Shown here in pieces: positions 32,631-43,419 of a DNA stretch of 64,000 bases. The notes beneath the pieces were generated by a model. The model saw only the letters and a list, made by a program, of their open reading frames with translations. It was not told the DNA's origin and did no database searches. The DNA comes from Chelydra serpentina. Lineage: Eukaryota > Chordata > Testudines > Chelydridae. A program made the translations under genes and the position numbers. Within the stretch, counting starts at the first letter, position 1, and each line of letters opens with the position of its first letter. The stretch is from NCBI GenBank assembly GCA_037349315.1, contig JBAIAC010000027.1:14555501-14619500 (forward strand), given 5' to 3'.

Positions 32631-34403
32631 AGGAAAATAAGAGCAAATGTCTTGCATTATGCAATGAAAACAAATATGTTGTAACATACTGGGTAATACA
32701 CTGTCTGCTCCTGAATATAATCAGAACTATTCAACTGTGTATCATAAATCATGTACTGCTAGCTGCTAATGGAGATTCTCCTTAAGTTTCAAAAAGTGAC
32801 CATAATGTACAATATATAGATATTTGTTACAATATGGTACAATATAACTGACCTGAGAGGATTTACATAAAGTTTTCTAAAACAGGAAGTAGTCTGGTAT
32901 GTTTTCCCATCTCCTGTAGAACTGTGTGATACTGATAAAAATGTGCCACATAAAAATCAGAAACCAAGACTTTCAAAAATAGAAATCAAAGTTAGGATCC
33001 AAAAATCTATAGTTGGGCACCCAAATAAGAAGCCTGATTCTCAGAAAGACTGGGCATCCAACAATTCAAGGTGGATTTAGTTTAACCGTAGGTTCCTATT
33101 TTTGAAAATTTTGACCACATTTTTTCATTGTTTCGTTCCAGGTGACTTTGCCGCCAGTTCAATAAAATATGATAAACTTGGAATAGGCCCATTTTCATTC
33201 ATAAAAATGTTCATCCAGGGAGCATACCCTATATTTAGGGGAAATGGGTTCATTTTCAAGAGTACAATGAAATTTAGGAGAAAAGATTTGAATTTCAAAG
33301 TAGTTTCACCCTTCTCTGTAAATATTTCATTTGCTTTTCAAATGTAAGAATCCACATTTCTTTCAGGAATTTCACCCCCCAGCCTCCAAAAAGGTTTCAA
33401 GCTCCCCCTTTCTCCCTCCTCCCCACACAAAATATCCCACAGCTGCTTCTCTGCATCTTCCACTGATGCATATGGCACAAGCTAATGTCAGAGACACAGT
33501 ACTGGACTAGATGAAGTATGGCAACTCCTCTGTGCCTATTACCCTGACAAGGCATATAATTTAAAAAGGAAAAACAAAGTAGTTGCAACATTTTGATTTC
33601 TGACTTCATCCAAGTTCAGACAGCATACATAAAGTTTTGTTTAGAGAATTGCAACATGACTCCTGCCATAGGAAATTAAGTTTGCAACCATAGCCCTAAG
33701 CAGCATACTTTGCAATAAAGGTGGAAGGATTGGAGCTGAAATGCAGACTATTAAGAGTATGTTTGCTTGTTATCAGTGCCTAGATTCCACATGATATGCA
33801 CTTTATAAATATACCATAGATACATCACAGACCTACAGACAGGTTAGACAGATGCTTGCTATTACTATCACCTGAAGTCTTCAATTTTTATCCTTACAAT
33901 TGCTTCAAAATAATTTAATTCTCCACTAAGCCATGCTGTGGTTTACTTTAGAAGACTGTCATTTTACCAGAGATGCTGATTTTGAAAATCCAATTACAAA
34001 CCTAGTACTTAAAGTATGTTTTCATTAGCTTTCACCCTGTTTGACAATTTGAAGAAAATAAGACCCTAAACTGTCATTTAAACAGAGAGAGAAAAATGAG
34101 AATTTGTTTAGTTTAAATAATTCCCTGAAGGGGAAGACAAACTTCTCTGATTCATGTTTTTCAAGGACTTACAGTAATAAGCATTTGTGTTCCCTATTCT
34201 GGATAAGCCATTCCAAGCCTGGATCTAAAATTGTACAGTTTGGTTAGGTTTGTCAGCATGGGGTTGAGGAAAGGGAGAGACAAACACACACAATAGTTGT
34301 TTCTTTATCCATTAAGGATTAAAAAAAAGAGGAAGGACTGAGGAGTGGTTAGCAACACTAGTGACATTAGCCGGGGACTTGGGTTGGATATAGAGCTTGT
34401 CAG
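32631..34403. other. No gene seen; contains a copy of the unnamed repeat
   Basis: Mostly unique AT-rich sequence. The part 32965-33115 carries the 'ttttcaaaa...gttgggcacccaa' phrases of the unnamed dispersed repeat. A CR1-like scrap ('tactggactagatga') is at 33501-33515. The 81-codon plus frame at 33102-33347 is not recognisable. Confidence 0.4.
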
Positions 34404-34411
34404 AATTTTCA

Positions 34412-34628
34412 GGTTTCAGAGTAGCAGCCGTGTTAGTCTGTGTCAGCAAAAAGAACAGGAGAACTTGTGGCTCCTTAGAGACTAACCAATTTATTTCAAC
34501 ATAAGCTTCCGTGGGCTACAGTCCACTTCATCGGATGCACAGAATGGAACATACAGTAAGAAGATATTTATACATTCACAGAAACATGAAAAGGTGGAAG
34601 TACCTATACCAACTGTAAGAGGCTAATT
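34412..34628 (-). mobile_element. Short retroposon with hammerhead-like core, long form, with 8-bp duplication
   Basis: Starts 'gtttcagagtagcagccg' on the plus strand and runs 217 bp. It is flanked by an exact 8-bp duplication AATTTTCA (34404-34411 and 34629-34636), which marks an intact insertion. On the minus strand it contains CCGATGA, a stem (AGTGG...CCCAC) and GGAA where the hammerhead core has GAAA, so this copy's core is mutated. It is the same subfamily as the plus-oriented copy at 39330. It encodes nothing. Confidence 0.7.
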
Positions 34629-34799
34629 AATTTTCAACACATCATGTTTTGGTCAGAAAACAGAGATTCATCTAAACTAAAATTTTTCACAGAAATGTGT
34701 TGGTTTCAACAAAAATTTAGTCAGGAAGGTTTCAGAGGAAGGATGGAATTTCTGGTCAAAATGTGAGGTGGGGAAAAGACCCAATAGCCAATAGCAACC

Positions 34800-34925
34800 T
34801 GAGCTATGGGAGACGCATGGTCAAGTCACAGCTCTGAATTAGGCAGAGCAGGGACATGAACCTAGATTTCCTGCATCCCGAGTGCTCCAGTCCCCAGGCT
34901 ACTGAGCTGTGGGTCTCTCTCACTC
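34800..34925 (-). repeat. tRNA-related SINE head, MIR-like, minus orientation
   Basis: The phrase 'ggtcaagtcacagctctg' followed by 'ggcagagcagggacatgaacc' and 'tcctgcatcccgagtgctcc' is the reversed box-B side of a tRNA-derived SINE. It is degraded, and the tail is not identified. Confidence 0.55.
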
Positions 34926-35285
34926 GTATTTTTTCATAAATTTCAACACCCTCCCCCACGAGTTGTTCCTTTAACCCCCATCACCAAGTCCATTTCTCCA
35001 CATAGACACAGGATCACTTCCAAGGCCCGCTTCTCCCACCACCACCTCTCACCCCCCCATCTTCTCTGTATCCCTGATTCTTCACCGCCTCCATCTCCAT
35101 TACCTCTCTTCTAGGTCCCTATTTAGCCATCACTGCCACCACCACTACCCCCTACACCTCTGTGGTCCCTGGTACTAACCCCCCACTCCTAGTCATCCTT
35201 GCTCCCGCTCCAAGATCCCCATTTCTCCCCACCACTCCACTCTTCCTGCTCTCCTAGGGCCTCGCTTCTCTTCTTACAAGCCCGC
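34926..35285 (+). repeat. Pyrimidine-rich, CCA/TCC-rich low-complexity domain
   Basis: For about 360 bp the plus strand is dominated by C and T, with repeated CCACCAC, CTCCC and CCCCC motifs. It looks like a decayed tandem or simple-sequence domain. There is no gene. Confidence 0.6.
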
Positions 35286-35432
35286 CCCATAAGGATGTCT
35301 TTGTCTGTAGCTTGGACTCTAACAGAAATATCTCCCCATGCAGGAAATTAAGCTGCTGTCTCTGATATGTATAGGCAGCAAGTGGAGGCTTCAGAGAGAT
35401 GCTGTTCTCTGCAGCAGAGGGCAGTCTGGGGA

Positions 35433-35696
35433 TAGGGTAGCCAGAAGTCCGGTTTTCGTGCGGAACGCCCGGTCAAAAAAGGGACCCTGGCAGCTTCGGT
35501 CGGCTCCGCTGACTTGGCCATTAAAAACCCGGTTGACGGTGAAGTGGGGGTCTGGGGCGAAGGCAGGCTCGCTGTCTGCCCTAGCTCAGCGCGGTTCCCA
35601 GAAGCAGCTGCCAGGCCCCAGCGGCCTTTAGGTGCATGGGCAGCTCTGAGCGCTGCCTGCACCCCAAGTGCTGGCTAAGCAGCTCCCATTAGCCTA
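35433..35696 (+). mobile_element. hAT-type element, left-end fragment
   Basis: Starts TAGGGTAGCCAGAAGTCC, a mutated TAGGGTGACCAGA terminal repeat. The phrase 'ccggttttcgtgcgg...cccggtcaaaaaagggaccc' follows, then GC-rich sequence ('cagcgcggttcccagaagcagctgcc'). The right end is missing. It is GC-rich against an AT-rich background. The 97- and 104-codon frames on opposite strands here are products of this composition. Confidence 0.65.
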
Positions 35697-37703
35697 AGAA
35701 ATAGAGTTTCAATTTAGGGTGAGAAATGGGGGAGTGGGGAGAAATCTTAGCACCCTCCTGTTGTTTTCCTGTGATGAAGAAATATGACCTGGCTAACTAA
35801 TTACTTTAGTAAAAAGCAACAGGAAACTGGTTAGCGCATCAGCAGAAATGAAGAAAGGTTGATCTACACAAACTCCAAGTCTGACACACCCATTCAGCTT
35901 CCTGCCAAATCTCTTTACATACAATTCCCACAACAGAAAACTCCACTTTACACTATTTCAAAGAAAGGAAACATTCATAAAATCTCTCTTTCAATATCTT
36001 GTCAAAATCAGCATCCTCTGTGACTAGAAGACTGTCAGGGTGATCTATAGCCCCCAGCTAGCTCTGTAATACAAGCTAAATTGCCTGAGTCACAAGCAAT
36101 GATAGAGTCATTCTACAGGAAATTGGAAATCAATTCTTGTCATCACTGTACATAACTCCTTTATCAGAGTTCCAGTTCACTAGTGTAATGCAAGTGAAAG
36201 AAGCCAGGAGCTGACAATCATGTCAACCCTAACATGAAAAAAAAGCATGTATGAAGCAGAGAAATTCTGTGCAGAGAAATAGCATTTTGCCTAAGTGTAT
36301 GCTGCCTGATAACAGCAACCTGACTGGACGAAATATTAAAGCCAAGTGGAGAACTCTGCACGGTGGTAAGTGGATAATCCGCGGATACATTGCATCATAT
36401 TACATTAAATTACGAAAAATTGCTTACCTGGGGTTTTTGGTTGCTCACGGGAGCCAGAACCACTGCAGGTTCCCTGTGCATTGTGCTCTGGGAGAAAGAA
36501 AAGAAAAAGTTGTTCTGCTGAACAGCACATCTACCGATAGCAGAGTTACTGAGAACACTTTCAAAATGGAATTGTGAGCTTCATCCTTATGTGCGTCTGA
36601 CACTGATGAAGACATTCATGAAGGTAGGGTGGCAATATCAGCGTTGCCGCCTCTCATGACTTTATTGCAAGTCTTGCAACAGCTGCTGCTTCTATTAAAG
36701 ACCCAGCTGCTGGAGTCAAGCAATTGGGTTAGATTTTTGGGGTTATACATTTTTATAGAGTATAAGTATATATCCCTCATGGTCGTGGCATAAAGCTTGG
36801 AAGTGTAGCCAGAATGTATCCTAAAGACTCAAAAACCAAAAGGCAAATGCAAAGAACCCAGTACTTAAGAAAAAGAGTCACGATTTTTAAGCCAATATCA
36901 TGATTTTCAAATGCACAGAGGTGGCAATACTATAGCATTTCCATATAAAGAGGTGCTTTATGTATACCAGCCAGCTGACCTCAATTGAAACAAAGGCACT
37001 ACTTTATTTTAGTTACGTGACTATCTCAAGGAGAATTTTCAGATCCACTCTCTAAGTGTGCTGCCAATAAACAGGAAATGCAGCTTCCAGTACAGTACAC
37101 AGATGCACACAGCAAAATATTTATGCATCCACTTCCAACTGCTTTTTAATGTCTTTAGGGCATGTACCATGCCCATCTCTGTGTGCTACACAGCAGATTC
37201 TGGAGAGCTTCTGCACACGACCAGAACATAAATGCTAGAAAAAGAATACAGTTTATACCAGATTTTAAAGAGATTTAGCAAATTCTTTCATTAGATTTTA
37301 GTTCAAACTTATTAAATGTATTTTCTCTTAAGTACCCTTCAAAGCGCTGTTAGAGAGAAGACAGGAACCAAGATTAATGAGTCAAAAATGATGGTAATTA
37401 TCCTTGGCTTTTGGAGCTCTTAAAAAGGCCTCCTGGGTGATGAATGCACTAGTCCTTCTGTACATCTGCCACTGACACCAGTGGCCCAGTCTGCAATATC
37501 ATTAATATCACCATAATTACCGTACTCTGCGAAGAGTCCCATTTAAATCAATAGTGTTACGCAATGTGAGTAAGGTTATCACAATCTAGCCTAATAGGAG
37601 TTCCAAGTAGAATGATGTCCCTGGATGGGTACTGAATTGAGTATCTCTGGCTCCAAAAGCCCGAGCTTCTACTCGGGTCTGTTAGCTCAGCGCAGTAGCG
37701 ACA
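35697..37703. other. 2 kb with no gene or named repeat
   Basis: AT-rich unique-looking sequence. The 108-codon plus frame at 36251-36577 has no motif I recognise. Confidence 0.4.
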
Positions 37704-37830
37704 GTATCAGAGGGGTAGCCGTGTTAGTCTGGATCTGTAGAAGCGACAAAGGGTCCTGTGGCACCTTATAGACTAACAGATGTATTGGAGCATAAGCTTT
37801 CGTGGGTGAATACCCACTTCTTCGGATGCA
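37704..37830 (-). mobile_element. Short retroposon with hammerhead-like core, 127-bp form, copy 1
   Basis: A complete 127-bp unit, 'gtatcagaggggtagcc' to 'cttcttcggatgca' on the plus strand. It is flanked by GCAGTAGCGACA on the left and GCAGTAGCAACA on the right (the right copy overlaps the element's last three bases). On the minus strand it opens with CCGAAGA, a 6-bp stem (AGTGGG...CCCAC with its closing pair) and GAAA, then GCTTATGC followed by TC: the order of a hammerhead ribozyme core with a minimal stem III. It has no reading frame. A 96%-identical copy lies at 47427. Confidence 0.75.
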
Positions 37831-37881
37831 GTAGCAACAGATTCATCAACCTCTACACACGGTCTCGCTACAAGAAAGAGA

Positions 37882-38035
37882 CTCATAGACTCATAGACTT
37901 TAAGGTCAGAAGGGACCATTATGATCATCTAGTCTGACCTCCTGCACAATGCAGGCCACAGAATCTCACCCACCCACTCCTGGAATAATCCTCTCACCTA
38001 TGTCTCAGCTATTGAAGTCCTCAAATCATCAAAGA
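37882..38035 (-). repeat. CR1 LINE 3' end, young copy, minus orientation
   Basis: Begins with three 'gactcatag' units (the CR1 3' terminal repeats), then 'actttaaggtcagaagggacc', 'gatcatctagtctgacctcc' and 'cacagaatctcacccaccc'. The first 100 bp match the 31495 copy with about one substitution. The 5' side extends to about 38035, further than the other copy. Confidence 0.9.
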
Positions 38036-38939
38036 GACAAAGAACCCCCCATGTTCTAGTATGCATTACATGCACAGATGGTCAGATGGAAGGCATATCA
38101 TCCTAAATGTTTGACATTGGAGAGGTCTCCGTTAGTCAATTACTTCATAAAAAACTGCATCAGACAGGGATAGCTGGTGGTGATGATTATAATCATTGCT
38201 GGACACCATCCCCACCCCTGCTACAGCACTGAGACCTATTTTATATTACCAGTAAAAAAAAATAGTTAAACTATCCAGGAATGAACTATACTGAACAAAA
38301 GTTCTGTCAGTCATGAATCTTCCTTATAACTGCCAGTATAATCATGGGAAAATATTTTATAGTTGCAATAATCCTCTTTAAAGGAGATTACCAAAGTTAA
38401 TGGCCATGTTTGAGCAATAACCGGGCCCGGCTTTGTTTCAGTCCTGAATTCAGACACTGTTTGTTAACTGCGAGGTATTGCTGAAGCACAGTGAGTGTCG
38501 CTTAGTAAATCATTTTAAAGAGTGTTTTTCTATATGTTAAAAGGCCTGGAAGAGAGTTTATGAAAACCAATAAACTTAAAAGTATGGAAAATTACAAACA
38601 CTGAGAAATCGTTTATCAATGCACAGGATTGTAATGAGCCAGATTCCCTCTATGGAAAACTAATTTGCATGTTTACTGATGCACTGTGGATATTTGTTCA
38701 AAGTCTTCAACATAAGTTATTACTTACACAGCACTGATTCATTTAAGTTTTGATGATCCCTCAAAGTTTTAATTAGTTCTGAGAAAATGTTTTATGTGGA
38801 AGTCAGAAGTCACCATGACTTAGACACCCTCCCCCCTTATTACTGCAATTCAGCTCTAATGGGAAAAGTCCTGTCTACCATAATTTAATAGAGAATAGTA
38901 ACCTTTTTATAGAATGTTTAAACCAACCTATAGAATTAC
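38036..38939. other. No gene seen
   Basis: Unique AT-rich sequence with no supported feature. Confidence 0.4.
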
Positions 38940-39145
38940 CTAGCTCCCATAGTGTTTTACATCTGTACGTCTCAAAGCACTTTACCAAGGAAGCGAAGTA
39001 TCATTATCCACATTTTTCAGGTGAGGAATTTGAGCTGCAGAGAGATGAAGTAACTTTCCCAAGGACCCTCAGCAGCATCAGTTGCACAGCTGAGATTACA
39101 ACACAGTCTCCTTACTCTGTCCATTGCCCTAGCCTTTGGCCGTTG
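38940..39145 (-). repeat. MIR-like SINE, minus orientation
   Basis: Reversed tail 'tctcaaagcactttaccaagg', reversed core 'tttttcaggtgagg', 'gagatgaagtaactttccc' and head 'gcacagctgagattacaac'. Nearly full-length but degraded. Confidence 0.7.
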
Positions 39146-39329
39146 TTGCCCCCAATGTAGAGCATGGACAATTTTGTATTAAATTCTCCAGCATTATCTA
39201 AGAAACTCTACAGAAAAGAGATAATTGTCTAGTACGCTCTATGGATTTATAAAGTCATTTCCTTTAGAACCCTATCTTATTTCCTATAAAACCTTAGTGA
39301 TTTCATCCCAAGGTTTATCACTATATCAC

Positions 39330-39505
39330 TATATCTATAGACACTCCCACCTTTTCATGTTTCTCTGAATGTATAAATATCTGATTACTGTATGTTCCAT
39401 TCCATGCATCCGATGAAGTGGGTTCTTAACCCACGAAAGCTTATGCTGAAATAAATTTGTTAGTCTCTAAGGTGCCACGGGTATTTTTCTTGTTTTCTTC
39501 TTGAA
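39330..39505 (+). mobile_element. Short retroposon with hammerhead-like core, long form, truncated
   Basis: Same subfamily as 34412-34628 but in opposite orientation: 'ccaccttttcatgtttctc', 'gaatgtataaatatctg', 'atgttccattcc', then CCGATGA, a perfect stem (AGTGGGTT...AACCCAC), GAAA, GCTTATGC. In this copy the position after GCTTATGC-T is G, which a hammerhead would not cleave. The far end ('gactaacacggc' region) is missing. Confidence 0.7.
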
Positions 39506-39786
39506 AAGTGTGTTGTTTTTTAAAAATGGGCCTCAGTACTTTCAAAAACTGGTAATGATGCATCAAATGCAAAAAAGCACAGTGCAGGCATTATCACTTT
39601 GAGAGAATGCACTACAGAGAAAAGGTGATAAAGTAACACTCCTTGTGGTGCTTAGACATTTTTATGAAAATATCCAATGGCACCAAATTTTCATTAAAAA
39701 CTTGTAATGATATTAACTGAGAGGGGAAAATGCCATAAGATGGTCTTTTGACGTGCCATTCATTGGTAAGATTAACGTATGAGCAA

Positions 39787-39973
39787 GACTGGAATATTTT
39801 TCAAAGCCTTTTACTTAAAAAGGCCAGTATATTTTATCATAAAGCATTATAAGATATGAGGTGCTAGATCATATTATGTAGCTTTTATGATGAAATTATA
39901 TAAAGTTCTATTAAAACCACTGGGACTGTTTCTGTTTTTTAATTGTTAAAACAAAACCAAGCAAATCCTCCAT
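39787..39973 (+). repeat. 187-bp inverted repeat, arm 2 (unassigned family)
   Basis: Partner of 32171-32357 in opposite orientation, 7.4 kb away, with about 6 differences in 187 aligned bases by my count. Starts GACTGGAATATTTTTC and ends AAATCCTCCAT. The flanks differ completely from those of arm 1. Confidence 0.85.
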
Positions 39974-40249
39974 CTACATATTGTCACACCTTTAAAAGGC
40001 TTTTATTAGATTTTTTCCAACAGGTACCATCATGCAAATTCCTATGCTTCTCCTTTTGCTCCTCATAAATATGTGCCAAATCACTAAGTTATCCTTCTAA
40101 ACATTTCTCCTTTAAAACCAACCTATGCCAGGATACTTACAAAGCATTTGAAAGTGGCAGACAGCTAGTGCAGTATGACCACTGCCTATTCCATTAATCT
40201 AAACTGTGTTTGTTGCCTTGTAGATCCTCTGTATATTTGTTGTATCTAC
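39974..40249. other. No feature seen
   Basis: Unique sequence between the inverted-repeat arm and a SINE tail. Confidence 0.35.
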
Positions 40250-40380
40250 TTGTCTCTCATCTTGTATTTGGAAAGTAACATATTTGGGGCAGGAACTCTC
40301 CTTCATAATATGTGCATAATATGCACTAACCCGATTGGGGCCCTCTAGGCATTACTACAATATTACTACTAAAATATATG
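40250..40380 (+). repeat. SINE 3' tail, plus orientation
   Basis: Contains 'ttggggcaggaactctcc', 'gtgcataatatgcactaac', 'gattggggccctctaggc' and an ATTACTAC-rich end. Weak member of the 27625 tail family. Confidence 0.5.
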
Positions 40381-42084
40381 AAATGGAAATCCTGAAGTGA
40401 CCAAGACTGTGCTTCTCAACTAGCTGCTATAGTATTTAATAACAGTAGAAGAGACCATCTCGTAAATAGGAAATTAGACCAGACTTGCACTAATGATTTA
40501 TTCCTTTATCACTAAAATTGATTAAGACTTGACAGAGGTATTTTAAACTAGCATTCAGTGCTTTCTAAGACACCTCTAAAAACAGAGTTACATTAATCCA
40601 GCAAGGTTCCAGCAAGCCTGCATGAGCACTTTACCATCCTTCCAAGCTACACAGGTATAGTGAATCGGTGGAGGATAATATCCCTTTAAATTGTTTGCGA
40701 GCCCGTTAGTAGCACTCATGGTGTTGTATGTTTTAGAAGCAGTCAGAAACCCTTTTATACATGTAACCAGGCCTTGTGTCTTTGTGCATATTTAGCACAC
40801 AGTTATTTGGGACCCAACAGTGCCCATGCAGGTTCTTCACGTTGTTTTGTTGGGTAACCACCAAGAGACACAATAATTGTTGCGCACCACTACAGGGCTG
40901 AAACTATTTAAAGATAAATTACCCTATTCCTGTGGACTACAACAGGGACTCAATGTCCCACCAGCTTCTTCACCTTTTCAGCTAGTATTATCCAAAAGCA
41001 ACCTGGGTCAGTGAATGGATAAACTAGCAATTAGAGCAATCTTTTTAGTGGTTAATGGGGTTATTATATTGAACTCCAAGACACAAGTAGAGAGATTAAC
41101 ATGCACCTTTGGTAATAGCTAATTTGGGTCAGTGCTGTTCTTTAGTGAAGACCATCCTGCTAACGAAGTAGAGTCTACACTGAAAGACATTTAAATTGAG
41201 AGGTTACCGAAACAAGATAGAAGCCTCTGGTCCAGGCTCATTAAGTGTGGGATTTTGAAAATCACTGAGTAAAACTTTCATTGACAAATGGGAGCAGAAT
41301 TATGCCAATCCAGAGTGTTTTCAAAATCCCACCCTAGAAGGTAACAGGCAGATTTCTCACACTGACAGAAATAGCCTATCTGTGCCTTAATTATTTATTC
41401 ACTTCCCCAATTATTTCTCCTTCGCTAAACTTTTCAGTCATGCGGCGTGTCATTAAACTGTTCCCACATTCCACCTCAGAAGTATTCTGGTGTTTGTAAC
41501 GTATTTTTAAATTAAATAATGTTGTGTTGCTCATAACTTTATCCTAAAGTCTCTTCTGAAGCTAAAAATATTACATAGCCGTAGCCAAAGGTCAGGTTTT
41601 TCCCCCACACAGACGAAAGCGCATGTCAGTTTTTAGGGATGAAAATTCAGAGAATGTAAATGTAAGATCCCATTTTAATTTTTTTTATTAATAGTTCCAC
41701 TGCCAATGTCCAAATATTTGTGTTTTAGAAAACCAGCACTGCATTTGCCAATTTATAGAAAACTAGAAAATAGTGCATGTCAATAACAATACAATTTGAG
41801 ATTTATAATGAGCTGGTTTCAGATCATTATAATAAAAGCATCAGAAATCATCACTAATTATATGTTGTAAGTAAAATAAATACCTACTCATATCTTTGTT
41901 TGGTTTCTAATTTATAACTCTAACTGGGATAAGTTAAGACTACTTAATACATATTCACATACAAGATTTAATGGTGGATTTTCCTAAGTACTTAAAATAA
42001 TAAGGAACACCTGAAAGCCAATAGTACTTGTGCTCCTAATCCCTGTAAGTGAGTCGGAAACTCTCCCCTTTTGTGAATCTAGGG
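40381..42084. other. 1.7 kb without gene or named repeat
   Basis: AT-rich unique sequence. No open frame of note and no repeat recognised. Confidence 0.4.
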
Positions 42085-42310
42085 AATAAGTGTGTTCTTG
42101 TGGTTAAAGCATATCAGGAGATGAAGGTTCTGTTCCCAACTCTACCGCAGATTTTCTGCATGACCCCAGGCAAGTCACCTCAAAGAGCCTCAATTTCCTT
42201 ATTATAAACCAGGGCTAGTAATACTTGTTTATCCCACGTAACGGACAGGAGGGGTGGTTATTGCAAGACTCGGTTCATTAATGTTTGCAAAGTGCTGGGA
42301 AGACTTCTGA
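42085..42310 (+). repeat. MIR-like SINE, plus orientation
   Basis: tRNA-like head 'tgtggttaaagcatatcagg' and 'tctgttcccaactctaccg', core 'accccaggcaagtcacctc', 'gcctcaatttccttattataa', tail 'atgtttgcaaagtgctggg'. Well preserved relative to the other MIR-like copies. Confidence 0.75.
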
Positions 42311-42337
42311 TGAAGACTGATACTACTATGAGCAAGT

Positions 42338-42649
42338 TTGCCCTTATTCAATCACCAGTTACACTCACTTGAGCTTTTACAGCGAAGATGCATTTCATGG
42401 GCTCTTCTGTTGCCATATATGACAGGCCGCGACTGCTACACGTCAGAGTTGATGGTGTGCAAGCGCATCTATGGCACAGCGCATCCAAAAGGTTACATTA
42501 CCGAGAAACTCCAGGGAGGAGCTGATGATGCAGTAGCAGCTGACCTTCTTCATCAAAGGTCTCGCGCCATGGAGCAAGAAGGAGTTTCCTTTCCACATCA
42601 CTGCAAGTCATGGCCAGGCGTCCCAAGTGACATGGCACTGCAGCACTGA
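42338..42649 (+). other. Unrecognised 103-codon open frame in a GC-richer patch
   Basis: An open frame from ATG at 42338 to a stop at 42647-42649, noticeably richer in GC than its flanks. The translation contains CKRIYGTAHPKGYITEKLQ and has mixed, protein-like composition without low complexity. I do not recognise a family. There is no convincing acceptor or donor site, and a MIR-like SINE lies immediately upstream. It could be a decayed retrocopy, a transposon-derived fragment, or chance. I do not call it a gene. Confidence 0.25.
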
Positions 42650-43419
42650 CATTTGCTGATGTATCTAGCTAGAATGGAAGTTCAGTAACGGTCATTTGAA
42701 CATGTATATTTATTTTCGCTGTGAGAATTTTGTGTGAAACCACAGTGCCATCATCTGGTCAAAGCCCCATACTGGTCCTCGCAAACTTGTTAACACAGGG
42801 TTATTTTAAATATAAGCAATGTTTTTATATCTCTGGATCTCTTGTTGTTTTACACTGAAATCTATCACTTTCATCTTAATTATGTCTGTGTTTTTAAAAA
42901 AGTCAATTTGCTCGCTATTCCATTTACTGTTTCATCATCATCGCTATCAACCAATTTCCCCCTAGTTCCAGAGCGGGCTTAACAATTGCTCCTTTTATTT
43001 AAATCTCTTAGGGTGGATTTTCAAAAATAATAGCTTTTTCAAGGGCCTCTGAAAAACCTTAATCCAAAGAAAAAATTCCCTATGCAGCCCTGCTGCCACA
43101 GTGAGAAAGATAAGCAAGAATTTAGTAATGATTCAGGTTGCTGGAAAAGTGAATGGGTTGTTTATATCAACAAGTTGTATGTACGGTTATGATTTTTAAC
43201 TAAAAATATTTATCAACTGTTAATTCTCACAAGAGGAAAATTCATCAACACTTTGACCTGTAGATTTGTGGATATTTACTAGACTTAAATCTCTACCCAC
43301 TGAAGACGGTGGGAATCGGGCCATTGATTTCAATGAAAGCAGAGTTCAGCTCTACCTTCTGTCTCGTTATCTGATGCATCCCAGACAATTGCTATGAAGC
43401 TGTAGAGCAGGAATTCTCA
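42650..43419. other. No gene seen
   Basis: AT-rich unique sequence. Confidence 0.4.

Noticed and set aside
35338..35662. 97- and 104-codon frames on opposite strands
   Set aside because: Both overlap the GC-rich hAT fragment and each other; no motif.
37704..37830. A working hammerhead ribozyme
   Set aside because: The core order is present, but position 4 is C instead of U and no convincing stem I is visible in cis, so I report resemblance only.
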